Assembly: GCA_963669155.1 (NCBI GenBank)
Contig: OZ022576.1
Coordinates: forward strand, 8,865,943-8,929,942
Direction: 5' to 3'
From: Arbacia lixula
Lineage: Eukaryota > Echinodermata > Echinoidea > Arbacioida > Arbaciidae
Length of the DNA: 64,000 nt
Within the stretch, counting starts at the first letter, position 1. Each line of letters begins with the position of its first letter. Shown here piece after piece: positions 47,501-56,135 of this stretch. A model generated the notes under the pieces. The model was not told the origin of the DNA, searched no databases, and saw only the letters and a program-made list of their open reading frames with translations. Both the position numbers and the translations under genes were made by a program.

Positions 47501-50500
47501 AAAACCACTGTTGCCTGTGGTACTGTTTGGCCCTTATGTCTTACATCATTATTCCCATACCTTCTATTTCATTTGAAGTTAGTTCCACATTAAGTTAATC
47601 TTGAATGGAGTTTGTTGATACAAGTGTCCCCTTCTTTATGAGTAATCATTATTTGGAATCCTAAGAGTTAACGAAAGCACTAAGTCTGAATATGACGTTA
47701 TGAAGGTTTGGTCTCCTCTCTGGAAACTCTGACGCGCATTTCTTCCTGACGTCATTAGGTCGTTCATGAGAGAATGGTGTTCCAGGAGTCCAGTGGCGTA
47801 GACAGGTTCGTACACCTGGGGGGGATGACTGGGCTGCCAATGCTCAAGAGGGCGCGAAGCGACCGAGCCGGGGGGAGGGTGTGAGAGGGGGGTGTCCCCC
47901 CTCCCACGGTAGGGAGGTTTTGCAATTTTGAACTTGAAATCGTGCAATCTGATGCATACTTCATGAGGTAAAATAACACGCGCAAGCGTGCACGCACACA
48001 CACACATACTCACACACAAACCTGGGGGGGATGATTGTACATGCCATCCCCCCCACCTTGTGAAGTGGGGGGGATGCATCCCCCTCATCCCCCCCGTTGT
48101 CTACGCCCCTGCTCACACATACACACACACACGCACAAATGGACAGTCATAGTTTCGACGAGATCTACACACCGTGGCGTACGGAATGGACTGACACATA
48201 TTTTGCAGGGAGGGTTCGTAATGGATCCAGGGGTAGTTTAGGTACCATTTAATTGGCTTGAAACAGAATTTTCTGCGGTTTATATAGATTCTAGTACGGG
48301 AATGGAAGAAGTTGGGTGTGATTTTTATTGGGGCTAACCCAGTCGTTAAAACCGGCATCAGTTTCATCATTATCTTTCGCCTCAGATGCTCCATCACCCT
48401 AAACGGCACTTTCTTCTGGTTGAACTTTCTCCGACATTATCCGATTTTGATGTAGATGGCTGTTCGCCATCATGTTCTTCTTTCTCATTATGCTTGAAAA
48501 AGAAGATATCTTTGATGTTTTCAACTTCTTATTATGAGCCATCCTAGAATCCGAAAATCAATTCACGCTGTGAATTATGTAAGGGACACACTCACACATA
48601 TTTTCCCCTTAAAAAGTTAAGGACGACAAGGCCTCCTGCTTAGCGGACTCACCACGTGTTTTTGTTTTCTAATCACAACAAAAAAGTACCCCCCCCCCCC
48701 CCCCCCCCAAGCAAAATAGCATAACTTTTTATCGAAGCGGTTTTGGGCAAAATAATTTGCAGGATTGTTCCTGAACTTATTGACTAACCTCTTTGTGAAA
48801 ATGACATTAATCCAATTAGTCATGCATGAGTGGGCAAATTTTAAAGGCAAAAAATGTAGATTTTCAAAAGTCACAAGGGTAATTGTTTATGCCGTTTTAA
48901 CAGTACATTTTGGCATTTCTTTATTTTCTGCGATTTTTGAAGTGTATTCACTCAACCATGACACGGAAATGACTTCTAATGTTTACATATTTAGGTCATC
49001 TTACATCTTTGTCAAAATATCCAGTTGTATTTTTGACAAAAATAAAGGGTTTTAAAAAGTTTCAAACTCCAGAGGGAGGAGTATCTTTTAAACGGATTAA
49101 ATGGGTTAAATATCGGGATAGGTGTAGGTGCATCGAGAGATGGATGATAAACAATGAAAGCACATAAGTTATGCACCAGAAATGGAATTCATCAAAAATT
49201 CACATGACAGAAGCCCCAAATTACCCTTGTGACTTTTTGAAAAGTTACATTTTTGCCTCTTAAATTTGCCCACTCACGCATGACTTATTGGATATTTGGA
49301 TTAATGTGATTTTCACACAGAAGTTAGTCAATAAGGTGAGAAACAATCCTGCCAAATTATTTGCCCAAAACCTCTTTGATAAAAAGTTATGCTATTTTGC
49401 TTAGTGAAGACAAACCACAAGATAACCACAAAATACTTGAAAGATTTTTTCTTTTTTACCGTCTGAATTGGCTTTCACCGTGTGAATGCGGCTAATACCA
49501 ATAAACACAATTACAATAATGATGAGGATTAATATCATTATTAATATTATAATAATTGTTATCATTATTATTTTTACTATTATTATCATCATTATGACTT
49601 ATTAAGTAAGCAATATCATTCCCCCAAACCTGGGGGGGATGATTGTACATGCCATCCCCCCCACCTTGTGAAGTGGGGGGGATGCATCCCCCTCATCCCC
49701 CCCGTTGTCTACGCCCCTGCAGGAGTCTGAGAATGAAGCCGACGTGGAAGATATCCGTTGCAACTGATGAGCCGTCTTTACTAAAAACGAGTGCAGGTGC
49801 AATATGGTTGTACAACCCCTTGGTTTGGTAGTCCATGGTAGTCCATCTTCTCAGCTGCAGTTAACGAGCACGGTAGTCCACTTTCTGTGCTGCGGTGAAC
49901 GAATACAGCACTGGAACCCTGAGAGAGCTGGCATGACCAAACTCTATGACTGTGGCTCACCATCGTCCATTGCTTTATTAACGAGGACATTATCCTTTGA
50001 TGCACAAAACAGTTTTGAAATGCTCAAAACCACTGTTGCCCGTGATGCTGTTTTGGCCCCTCATGTCTTACAGCATTATTCCCATTCCTTCCATTTCATT
50101 TTAACTTAGTTGCATTTCAAGTTAATCTTCAGAGGTGTTGTTGATATATTAGAGTCCCTTTCTTTATGAGTAATTATCATTTAGAATCCTAAGACATGAA
50201 CTACTGTGTTCTGATTGTGAAAGCCGGATGTCTAAATATCACATAACAAACAAAGGATTGGTCTTCTCTTTGCAAACTGACAAAGATTTCTTCCCGAGGC
50301 CATTCAGGCGAGAATGACTCGCTGAGTATGAGAAAGAAGCCGACTTGGAACATGTCTGTTGCAATTGTCGAGCCATCTTTGCTAAAGACGAGTTCCGGTG
50401 CGATGTGGTTGTACAACCCCTTGGTTCGGTAGTCCACGGTACTCTGGGGTATGGCATGCCGAATCATGAAAGGAGTTCAGCTTGGGTGCTTGTTCACACT

Positions 50501-53427
50501 CACCTTTTGCTTAAAGCTTCATTTCATTTATTTGAATCTCTTGAAAGATACAAAATTTCAAGTTAATCTTAAGAGGTGTTGTTGATATATTAGAGTCCCT
50601 TTCTTTATGAGTAATTATCATTGAGAATTCTAAGACATGAACTACTGTGTTCTGATTGTGAAAGCCGGATGTCTGAATATCACATAACAAACAAAGGATT
50701 GGTCTTCTCTTTGCAAACTGACAAAGATTTCTTCCCGAGGCCATTCAGGCGAGAATGACTCGCTGAGTATGAGAAAGAAGCCGACTTGGAACATGTCTGT
50801 TGCAATTGTCGAGCCATCTTCGCTAGAGACGAGTTCCGGTGCGATGTGGTTGTACAACCCCTTGGTTCGGTAGTCCACTTTCTCATCTGCAGTAAACGAA
50901 TACCGCACTGGCTCTCTCATGCAGCTGGCGTGACCAAAATCAATGCTGTATCACCAGCGTCCATTTTAAATTATGAGGTCATTCAAAACCACTGTTGCCT
51001 GTGGTACTGTTTTGGCCCGTTTGTCTTACAGCATTATTCCCATACCTTCTATTTCATTTTAAGTTAGTTTCACTTTAAGTTAATCTTGAATGGAGTTTGT
51101 TGATACAAGTGTCCCTTTCTTTATGAGTAATGATTATTTGGAATCCTAAGAGTTTACGAAAGCACTAAGTCTGAATATGACGTTATGAAGGTTTGGTCTC
51201 CTCTCTGGAAACTCTGACGCGCATTTCTTCCCGACGTCTTTAGGTCGTTCATGAGAGAATGGTGTACCAGGAGTCTGAGAATGAAGCTGACGTGGAAGAT
51301 ATCTGTTGCAACTGAACGAATGCAGTGAACGAATACCGCACTGGAACCCTGATAGAGCTGGCATGACCTAACTCTATGACTTTGGCTCACCATCGTCCAT
51401 TGTTTTAGTAATGAGGACATTATCATTCTTTGATACACAAAACTTCAGTTTTGAAATGCTCAAAACTGATGTTGCCCGTGATGCTGTTTTGACCCCTCAT
51501 GTCTTACAACATTATTCCCATTCCTTCCATTTCATTTTAAGTTAGTTGCAGTTCAAGTTAATCGTAAGAGGTGTTGTTGATATATTAGGGTCCTTTTCTT
51601 TATGAGTAGTGATTATTTAGAATCCTAAGACATGAACTACTGTGTTCTGATTATGACAGCCGGATGTCTGAATATCACATAACACAAATCGGTCTTCTCT
51701 TTGGAGACTGACAAACATTCTTCCCGAGGCCATTCAGGCGAGAATGACTCGCTGAGTATGAGAAAGAAGCCGACTTGGAACATGTCTATTGCAATTGTGG
51801 AGCCATCTGTGCTAAAGACGAGTTCAGGTGCGATGTGGTTGTACAACCCCTTGGTTCGGTAGTCCACTTTCTCGTCTGCAGTAAACGAACACCGCACTGG
51901 CTCTCTCATGGAGCTGGTATGACCACAGTCCATGACTGTCTCACCTGGTCCATTTGGAATTAAGAGGTCATTCAAAACCACTGTTGCCTGTGGTACTGTT
52001 TTGGCCCTTATGTCTTACAGCATTATTCCCATACCTTCTACGGTATTTCATTTTAAGTTAGTTCCACTTTGAGTTAATCTTGAATGGAGTTTGTTGATAC
52101 AAGTCTCCCCTTCTTTATGAGTAATGATTATTTGGAATCCTAAGAGTTTATGAAAGCACAGAGTCAAAGAAACAAAAGATAAAACCAAGAAATACAAAAA
52201 AAAAAAAAAACATTTACACACATTTAGTGGATGCACAGGGAAACAAAAGGCCCATTGCCTGTGAAAGGTTATCTCGTAAAGAAAAACTATTGAAACTTGA
52301 TTTTAAAACAAGTCTTACAGAAACATACAAAAAATCTTGGAGGATGTTCTTCCAAGTAATGCACAACACCTTGTGTGTGTAGTACGTTTCTGAATGAATT
52401 TTGGTGTTTCCACTCTTCCACCACAAATGAAGACGCTGGTCTTGTTTGACGGACTACACAGGAACTTCACAAGTCACATATAAAACCTTGTTGGGCAGTA
52501 TGTTTCTGGATCTGGAGAGTTTCCACTCTTCTGCCAGAAACTTGATGAGGGCGGTCTTGTTGGAGGGATTACATAATAACTTCCTCCATTGCTAGATATG
52601 ATGCCATGTCATGTCAACTTGCACAGGTCTTTTACTAGAAGGAGCTGTGTGCCCCTTATTTCAATCATGTAGCATCTTAAATCGCCATTTGGCGGTAGAC
52701 ATCACAACTCACATCCATCCTCTCACTCTTTCCACTCTCAAAAATCATGGTCTGTACAGTGTAAGAAATACTCCTTCATATGGTTTATGACATGACGCTA
52801 GGTAATCATTGTGAAACATAACAGATTTATGGATACAACAATGAGCGGATTTTGTTATCACTCTTCAGCAAAGAATTATAATTTTGTATTTATGTGGTAT
52901 CACATGTCACCACATGCCATTTCATGACCAACTATTGGTAGGTTTGTTGTTCTAATATTGTATATCTCATTCTGGTGCAAAGTTTGAGAATATTGTTTGA
53001 GGCAATGTTTTGAGCACCCTTGTGAGAGTGGTGAAAAAAAAGGTCGCATTTTGACAAAGTTTTGATATGAAGAGTTGATAACCAATGTAAAGCAACCTGC
53101 TCGCAAGGGTTATCATACCAAAGTGGAAACTGCGTAGACCTACTTAAAAATCATAGACAGGCTTTGCCACCTCAAATGATACCCAATTCTCCTCCGGCCC
53201 ATGCACTAGAACGCAGACTAAATGCCTTTCCTTTCTCCTAGCCCGAGCACAAGCTACAGTCGTCTGAGGGCCCGCCAGAGATCAAGCTGACGTCAGTGCC
53301 CAAGATGCTGCCTGAACTCATCCACCAGTGGGCGCCAGACGCATTCTTTGTCTCCTTCAAGCTGGAGACTGACCCAGCCCTGCTGCTAGGGAAGGCAAGG
53401 AGAGCTCTCAACACATACAAACATCAG
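41359..53427 (+). CDS. PPCS: Phosphopantothenate-cysteine ligase, 5 of the exons (3' end outside window)
   Basis: Join 41359..41523, 42881..42969, 45829..45974, 46277..46491, 53242..53427: 267 codons in frame; human PPCS has 311, so about 50 C-terminal residues are missing beyond 64000. The enzyme joins cysteine to 4'-phosphopantothenate in the second step of CoA synthesis (nucleotide-activated; cytosolic). Motifs: [22 protein letters not shown] (56-77), with the catalytic-site Asn73 and nucleotide/substrate loop; [22 protein letters not shown] (190-201); [15 protein letters not shown] (243-249). Start: an in-frame TAG lies two codons before ATG 41359; Met11 (41389, context GAGATGG) is an alternative start. 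The last visible junction is CAG/GCAAGT, a GC-type donor. Intron 4 contains a kinase-fragment array. Confidence 0.93.
41950..42117. repeat. Inverted repeat in PPCS intron 1
   Basis: Left arm 41950-41988 (AGGTCATTGGATCTACTAAG..) pairs with right arm 42080-42117 (..CAGCAGATCCAATGTCCT); inner words GATTGCATCTGGCTCC / GGAGCCAGATGCAATC match exactly. The spacer is about 90 bases. MITE-like. Confidence 0.7.
42881..42969 (+). CDS. PPCS: PPCS exon 2 (substrate/nucleotide loop)
   Basis: 89 nt, phase 0 in, phase 2 out. Acceptor CTCTCTGCAG. Encodes [15 protein letters not shown] and [14 protein letters not shown]. The donor is ACAGA/GTACGG; the more obvious G/GTAACT five bases on would put the next exon out of frame with a stop, while GTACGG restores [13 protein letters not shown], which aligns with human AEAFLAAGYGVLF. 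Confidence 0.88.
43950..44313. mobile_element. Palindromic piggyBac-like MITE with TTAA flanks
   Basis: The element is almost a perfect palindrome: the arms meet at AAATGTTCGGGCCGAACATTT (about 44120-44140) with no spacer. The ends are CGGGCATATACTGTACTGG and its inverse complement with one or two changes. Both sides are flanked by TTAA (43946-43949 and 44314-44317), the target site of piggyBac-type elements. No coding capacity. Confidence 0.75.
44563..45663. mobile_element. Palindromic Tc1/mariner derivative with two opposed transposase C-termini
   Basis: TA (44561-44562 and 45664-45665) flanks ends CAGTTGGCAGCAAAATTATT and its inverse. A second AAAATTATTCAACCCCC lies about 190 bases inside each end, the IR/DR layout of some Tc1-like elements. 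On the plus strand 45070-45285 encodes [17 protein letters not shown] and a C-terminal [12 protein letters not shown], the DDE-family transposase end; the minus strand of 44942-45065 encodes the same C-terminus. The catalytic N-terminal parts are absent, so it is a non-autonomous head-to-head copy. Confidence 0.88.
45829..45974 (+). CDS. PPCS: PPCS exon 3
   Basis: 146 nt, phase 2 in and phase 1 out. Acceptor ATTTTTCAG, donor GAAG/GTATTA. Encodes [20 protein letters not shown], then [17 protein letters not shown]. Aligns with the human strand GYGVLFLYR and the following loop. Confidence 0.9.
45994..46145. repeat. Short tandem duplication in PPCS intron 3
   Basis: TGGTAATTGTGTTCAACTTT begins both copies, about 86 bases apart (near 45997 and 46083), followed by CTTTTAATCAA.GACAG. 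Almost half of this 302-base intron consists of the duplication. Confidence 0.8.
46277..46491 (+). CDS. PPCS: PPCS exon 4
   Basis: 215 nt, phase 1 in and phase 0 out. Acceptor CTTCTATAG, donor ATG/GTAAGG. Encodes [20 protein letters not shown] and [18 protein letters not shown], matching human VEFTTLADYLHLL and [12 protein letters not shown], the most conserved part of the ligase. Confidence 0.95.
46979..46995. repeat. Poly-C tract
   Basis: Seventeen C residues in a row inside PPCS intron 4. Similar tracts occur at 25784, 39067, 48690, 57170 and 63891, and poly-G tracts at 58958 and 59641. Confidence 0.95.
47200..47515 (-). pseudogene. Kinase C-lobe exon copy 1
   Basis: The minus strand encodes [27 protein letters not shown] and [20 protein letters not shown]: a protein-kinase DFG, APE and the D-x-F-x-x-G helix. 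This resembles the many orphan kinases of invertebrates with ..DFGK.. and HIAPEL. A GTGAGT donor follows GRK. Compared with copy 6, the frame shifts just before ETVIDFG (a TGA appears in the original frame), so it is probably dead. It lacks the N-lobe. Confidence 0.7.
47791..49719. mobile_element. hAT-like non-autonomous element with 8-bp target duplication
   Basis: Ends CAGTGGCGTAGAC and GTCTACGCCCCTG are inverted repeats. The 8-bp CAGGAGTC occurs directly before (47783-47790) and after (49720-49727), and neighbouring uninterrupted copies of the host repeat show the original single CAGGAGTC. An 8-bp duplication with CAG..CTG ends fits hAT elements. A terminal 90-bp piece is repeated inside (48014-48111 and 49626-49719), so another insertion or a recombination has occurred. 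A foldback sits in its middle (48709-49402). No transposase frame is recognisable. Confidence 0.85.
48709..49402. repeat. Foldback element nested in the hAT-like element
   Basis: The left arm (48709 to about 48890) starts AAGCAAAATAGCATAACTTT and includes CAAAATAATTTG and CATGCATGAGTGGGCAAATT; the right arm (about 49221-49402) is its inverse, ending AAAGTTATGCTATTTTGCTT. Arms are about 180 bases with perhaps 10% differences, and the spacer about 330 bases. A poly-C tract (48690-48708) abuts the left arm. Confidence 0.78.
50219..50460 (-). pseudogene. Kinase C-lobe exon copy 3 (truncated)
   Basis: Encodes [20 protein letters not shown], then [20 protein letters not shown]. The upstream DFG part is missing: homology stops at the Tyr-Arg-Thr block and unrelated sequence follows, so the copy is truncated. 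Confidence 0.7.
50600..50990 (-). pseudogene. Kinase C-lobe exon copy 4
   Basis: Encodes [36 protein letters not shown] and [13 protein letters not shown]. Nearly identical to copy 3 over their shared part. Just upstream the exon frame contains TAA where copy 6 has a sense codon, and the DFG residues are altered, so it is dead. Confidence 0.7.
51150..51440 (-). pseudogene. Kinase C-lobe exon copy 5 (internal deletion)
   Basis: The conserved strand around the APE motif is deleted: sequence jumps from GATATCTGTTGCAACTGA directly to the region corresponding to the activation-loop start. The spacer sequence is like that of copy 2, showing two alternating repeat types. Confidence 0.65.
51640..51990 (-). 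pseudogene. Kinase C-lobe exon copy 6
   Basis: The longest in-frame copy: [20 protein letters not shown], then [20 protein letters not shown] and [21 protein letters not shown] and a candidate acceptor (TACCACAG) suggest a kinase exon from subdomain VIb. The DFG motif reads DCG, a change of a key residue. No donor like that of copy 1. Confidence 0.7.
52383..52600 (-). pseudogene. Duplicated fragment of an unidentified repeat-encoded protein
   Basis: The minus strand reads [19 protein letters not shown], then AEEWKL and VLYVTCE before a stop at 52454. A diverged second copy follows (52383-52453). The [11 protein letters not shown] / LYVTC pattern is one I associate with uncharacterised multi-copy proteins in invertebrate and fish genomes, probably transposon-borne; this is from memory and unverified. 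Confidence 0.4.
53242..53427 (+). CDS. PPCS: PPCS exon 5, followed by a GC donor
   Basis: 186 nt, 62 codons, phase 0. Acceptor CTTTCTCCTAG. Encodes [55 protein letters not shown] and NTYKHQ. It aligns with human MPEHKIQSS through QHQ. The exon ends CATCAG followed by GCAAGTACC: the donor is GC, not GT. Confidence 0.95.
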
Positions 53428-53604
53428 GCAAGTACCTCAGGGGGATTATCCATACCTTATACTAAAGTCATGAAACTCAAGGATCAGCACTATACCCTAA
53501 CAATAGAATGTAGGAAATTTCAGTCAAAGCTTCACAAATATTTTTAGGAAAAGTGAAGAAAAATATCATTGTTTACATTTGAAACTCTGCGACCATAATC
53601 TACC

Positions 53605-53945
53605 ATCATATATTGTATTACAGCGATCAGCAGTACGGCTCTCACATTGCACACACTGCTTGTATTACCGCGGACAATGGCTGACCTCTGTGCGGACCAT
53701 TCAGAGCGGAGAGCTGTGATCTCAATCTCTAGGCTGCAAAACCATGGAGGTTTTCGATGACCCATCCAAAACCTACTCAAAATCTGAAGATCAATATGAT
53801 TACACTCAGTCATTTTCCTTTTCTAATATGGGGGAAGATCTAAATACAGTATTTTCTTCCATTTTCCATGGTTTTTACAAAGTTTTATTATTTGACCAGC
53901 AAGAGCGCTACCCTGGCTTTAAGCTACTTTGTATGTGGTTGATAG
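53605..53945. repeat. Second copy of dispersed repeat (see 32937-33415)
   Basis: Shares GACCCATCCAAAACCTACT, ATCAATAT..T, and CAGTATTTTCTTCCATTTT with the HIBCH intron 5 copy, in the same relative order. Diverged; the open frames in the two copies do not match throughout. Confidence 0.6.
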
Positions 53946-54254
53946 CAGTGGGTGTGTTGAAAGGCAGCTGCCTCTTAAAAGTGAGAATCTGATAAAAGAT
54001 TGCTTGAGCTAATGAAAAGTGGATAAAATTCGAAAAGCCACTTATAAAATGGGTTTATAATTTGTAAGGGGATTACCGTCCGGTCAATGTTAAACCTGCT
54101 AATTCTTGATTAATAAGGAGTGTCTTGCAGATATGGATTTAAACAGGATGTAGCTATGAGAGTTACTTCCTGTGAAGTAAAAGGTTGCTTTTCAGTCGCT
54201 ACATATACTGATGAGTTATTCCTGTATTCTTCATTGCCAGTTTCATGGATATTT

Positions 54255-54700
54255 CATACCATTTTCTCACTAGGTTTTCTTAGCCCCGTACTATCCTTAG
54301 CCCCGTACTATCCTTAGCCCCGTACTATCCCTAGCCCTGTACTGTTTTTTGAAGCTTTTCACTCTGGCATTTCTTAGCCCCGTACTATTTCTTAACCCGA
54401 CTAGCTGTTCTCACTTGAAATCGTTAGCCCCGGACTTTCTCGACAGCTTATTTTTTGTTTCTGTTCTCACTTGCGCTCTTAGCCCCGGACTATTTGGGTT
54501 GGCCCTGCAATTGCGGGGTTAGCCCTGCTTTTTTGCAGGGCCAAATAATCCCGGATTATTGGTGGGGCCAGCCCACTTTGGTAAAAACAAGTGAGAACAG
54601 AAACAGGTCTAAGCTTAGCCCCGTACTATAGGTGGGGCTAAGACCCCCCTTAGCCCCACCTATAGTACGGGGCTAAGGAAATTTTTGCAAGTGAGAAAAG
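54255..54700. mobile_element. Foldback element built of TTAGCCCCGTACTAT repeats
   Basis: The left end TTTTCTCACTAGGTTTTC leads into four tandem TTAGCCCCGTACTATCC-type units (54282-54350); the right end is the inverse, TTTTTGCAAGTGAGAAAA. Near the right end, 54614-54642 and 54649-54677 form a perfect 29-bp inverted repeat with a 6-base loop. A further pair, TCTGTTCTCACTTG and CAAGTGAGAACAGA, lies inside. GC-rich compared with flanks. No coding potential. Confidence 0.75.
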
Positions 54701-54989
54701 CATATCAGTGATACTGTTCTCCTACTACCCTCAGCTATGTGTTTGTCATTAGTGTAGGTAAGCCTGTAGAGACAGTTTCGTCTCTGGGATATGATTGTCA
54801 GAATAACTGACACCTGGACAAGATGGAAAGATTGTTACGAAATACATGTGAAAAAACTTATATGAAGAATTGTAAGTCAGTCATCATAACAATTGTATGT
54901 CCATCAACTTTTGTCACTCAAGAACAAGGTCTACAAATATGGACATATTGTGACAAAGTTCTTTCTAAGTTAATTCAGTGTTGGAAGTG

Positions 54990-55375
54990 GTTCCAGACAA
55001 AGGTAGGTGTCCTTACGAAAATACCGATGAAGCTTAGCCTCACCCAACCTATTGTCCATCGGTGAAGTGGTCAAGGCTTGTATTTAAGCTGCATTCGTAT
55101 TAGCTGAATGACCGATCGCTGACCTACGACAACCACCAAGATATGCCAGCATGATCATATCTTTTATTGCTAAGATTAAGTGATAGTGGTTCTGGTATTT
55201 GTTCCAGATTAAGGCAGGTGTGCTTATGAAAATACCACTCGATGAAGCTGAGCCTCACCTAACCTATTGTTCAGAGAGGAACTAGTCAAGGTTTGTACTT
55301 AAACACCTGTCACACTGGACAAATGACCAGTCTCTGACCTCCAACAACCACGGAGATATGCTAGTGTGAACATAT
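54990..55375. repeat. Diverged tandem duplication, about 215-bp unit
   Basis: Both copies contain TTCCAGA..AAGG.AGGTGT, AAAATACC.., GATGAAGCT.AGCCTCACC, CTGACCT.C.ACAACCAC and AGATATGC. Copies start near 54990 and 55200. Ancient intronic duplication or a diverged repeat pair. Confidence 0.65.
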
Positions 55376-55509
55376 TGTCATTTTTAAGATAATGTAAAAA
55401 TTGGATGGGGTATTGGTTCCACACATAAGCTGTGGTTCCTCAACAAATAATGTGGAAGGAAAAGGTTTAGCAGTGGTAATGTAAACAGGACCAGTGAACA
55501 TGTTTTCCC

Positions 55510-55797
55510 AGTGAACTTAAGAAAAGTGGTTGTGAGCTGTGACTGAAGATCTCAAGGTCCCAGGTTTAAGCCCACCCTTTGCAATTGTGTCCTTTAACAA
55601 GATACTTCATCCACATTGCTGCTCTCTACCCAGGAGTATAATGGATACCTGGTATAAGGTGGACTGATCTTGACCCAGCACCTATATTGTGCAGCGGGCA
55701 AGTAATACTCCCTGGGCAGTGGAGATGGTGCACAATTGTGTGCATGACACGTTCTTGTACTCAGCGACCAGGGTTGTAACTTTTCATTTCATTTCAT
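55510..55797 (+). mobile_element. tRNA-derived SINE
   Basis: GGTTTAAGCCC in a CTCAAGGTCCCAGGTTTAAG context resembles a tRNA B box (GGTTCGAxxCC). It is followed by the conserved non-tRNA body seen in deuterostome SINEs (TTTAACAAGATACTTCATCC, CACATTGCTGCTCTC, CCCAGGAGTATAATGG). It ends in a TTCATTTCATTTCATTTC tail. The A-box region is diverged. It is inside the PPCS intron and not a tRNA gene. Confidence 0.7.
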
Positions 55798-56039
55798 TTC
55801 TAAGTAAATAAATAATCACTGTGTCATTATCACATGTCCCAGTCTCAATTGATTTAAAGGACTTTATAATTTTTGACTTTGTATAATGTGAGCATGCCAT
55901 TGAAGAACAATTTTGAAAGTGTAGGCAAAACTATTATAAAAATAATCTGTATGGACAGGTGTTTTTGATAGACAGGTTCTAGTGCAGTCAAAGTGCTCTC
56001 AACTGGATTCAAGTTGAATGGTTTGTACAGGGAGGTAGT

Positions 56040-56135
56040 CTATATGTACAGTTGGTGATACTGTAAACGAACTTCTTTACAAAGACCACCCAAAGGTCAA
56101 TGGAAAAGTGGTCTTTGTAGACAGGTGCATTTACA
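56040..56135. repeat. Dispersed repeat with GGTCTTTGTAGACAGG word
   Basis: AAAGACCACC and GTGGTCTTTGTAGACAGGTG in opposite orientation form an inverted pair here. A related copy at 61331-61412 reads AGTGAAACCTGTCTATAAAG and GGTGGTCTTTATGTAAAGG. Such words are common in invertebrate repeats; family unassigned. Confidence 0.5.

Larger units (their letters stand above)
47698..49975 (-). pseudogene. Kinase C-lobe exon copy 2, split by a hAT-like insertion
   Basis: Parts 47698-47790 and 49728-49975 join into one copy once the 1.93 kb insertion is removed. The 49.8 kb part has an internal duplicated GGTAGTCCA segment. It encodes recognisable but broken kinase residues with several stops. It interrupts no host coding sequence, lying inside PPCS intron 4. 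Confidence 0.7.

Noticed and set aside
47148..51981. A functional kinase gene or mutually exclusive exon set
   Set aside because: No N-lobe, frameshift ahead of DFG in copy 1, DCG in copy 6, stop in copy 4, deletion in copy 5, insertion in copy 2. Treated as pseudogene array pending expression data.
55510..55797. tRNA gene
   Set aside because: Only a B-box-like motif is kept and the body and tail are those of a SINE; no full cloverleaf can be drawn.
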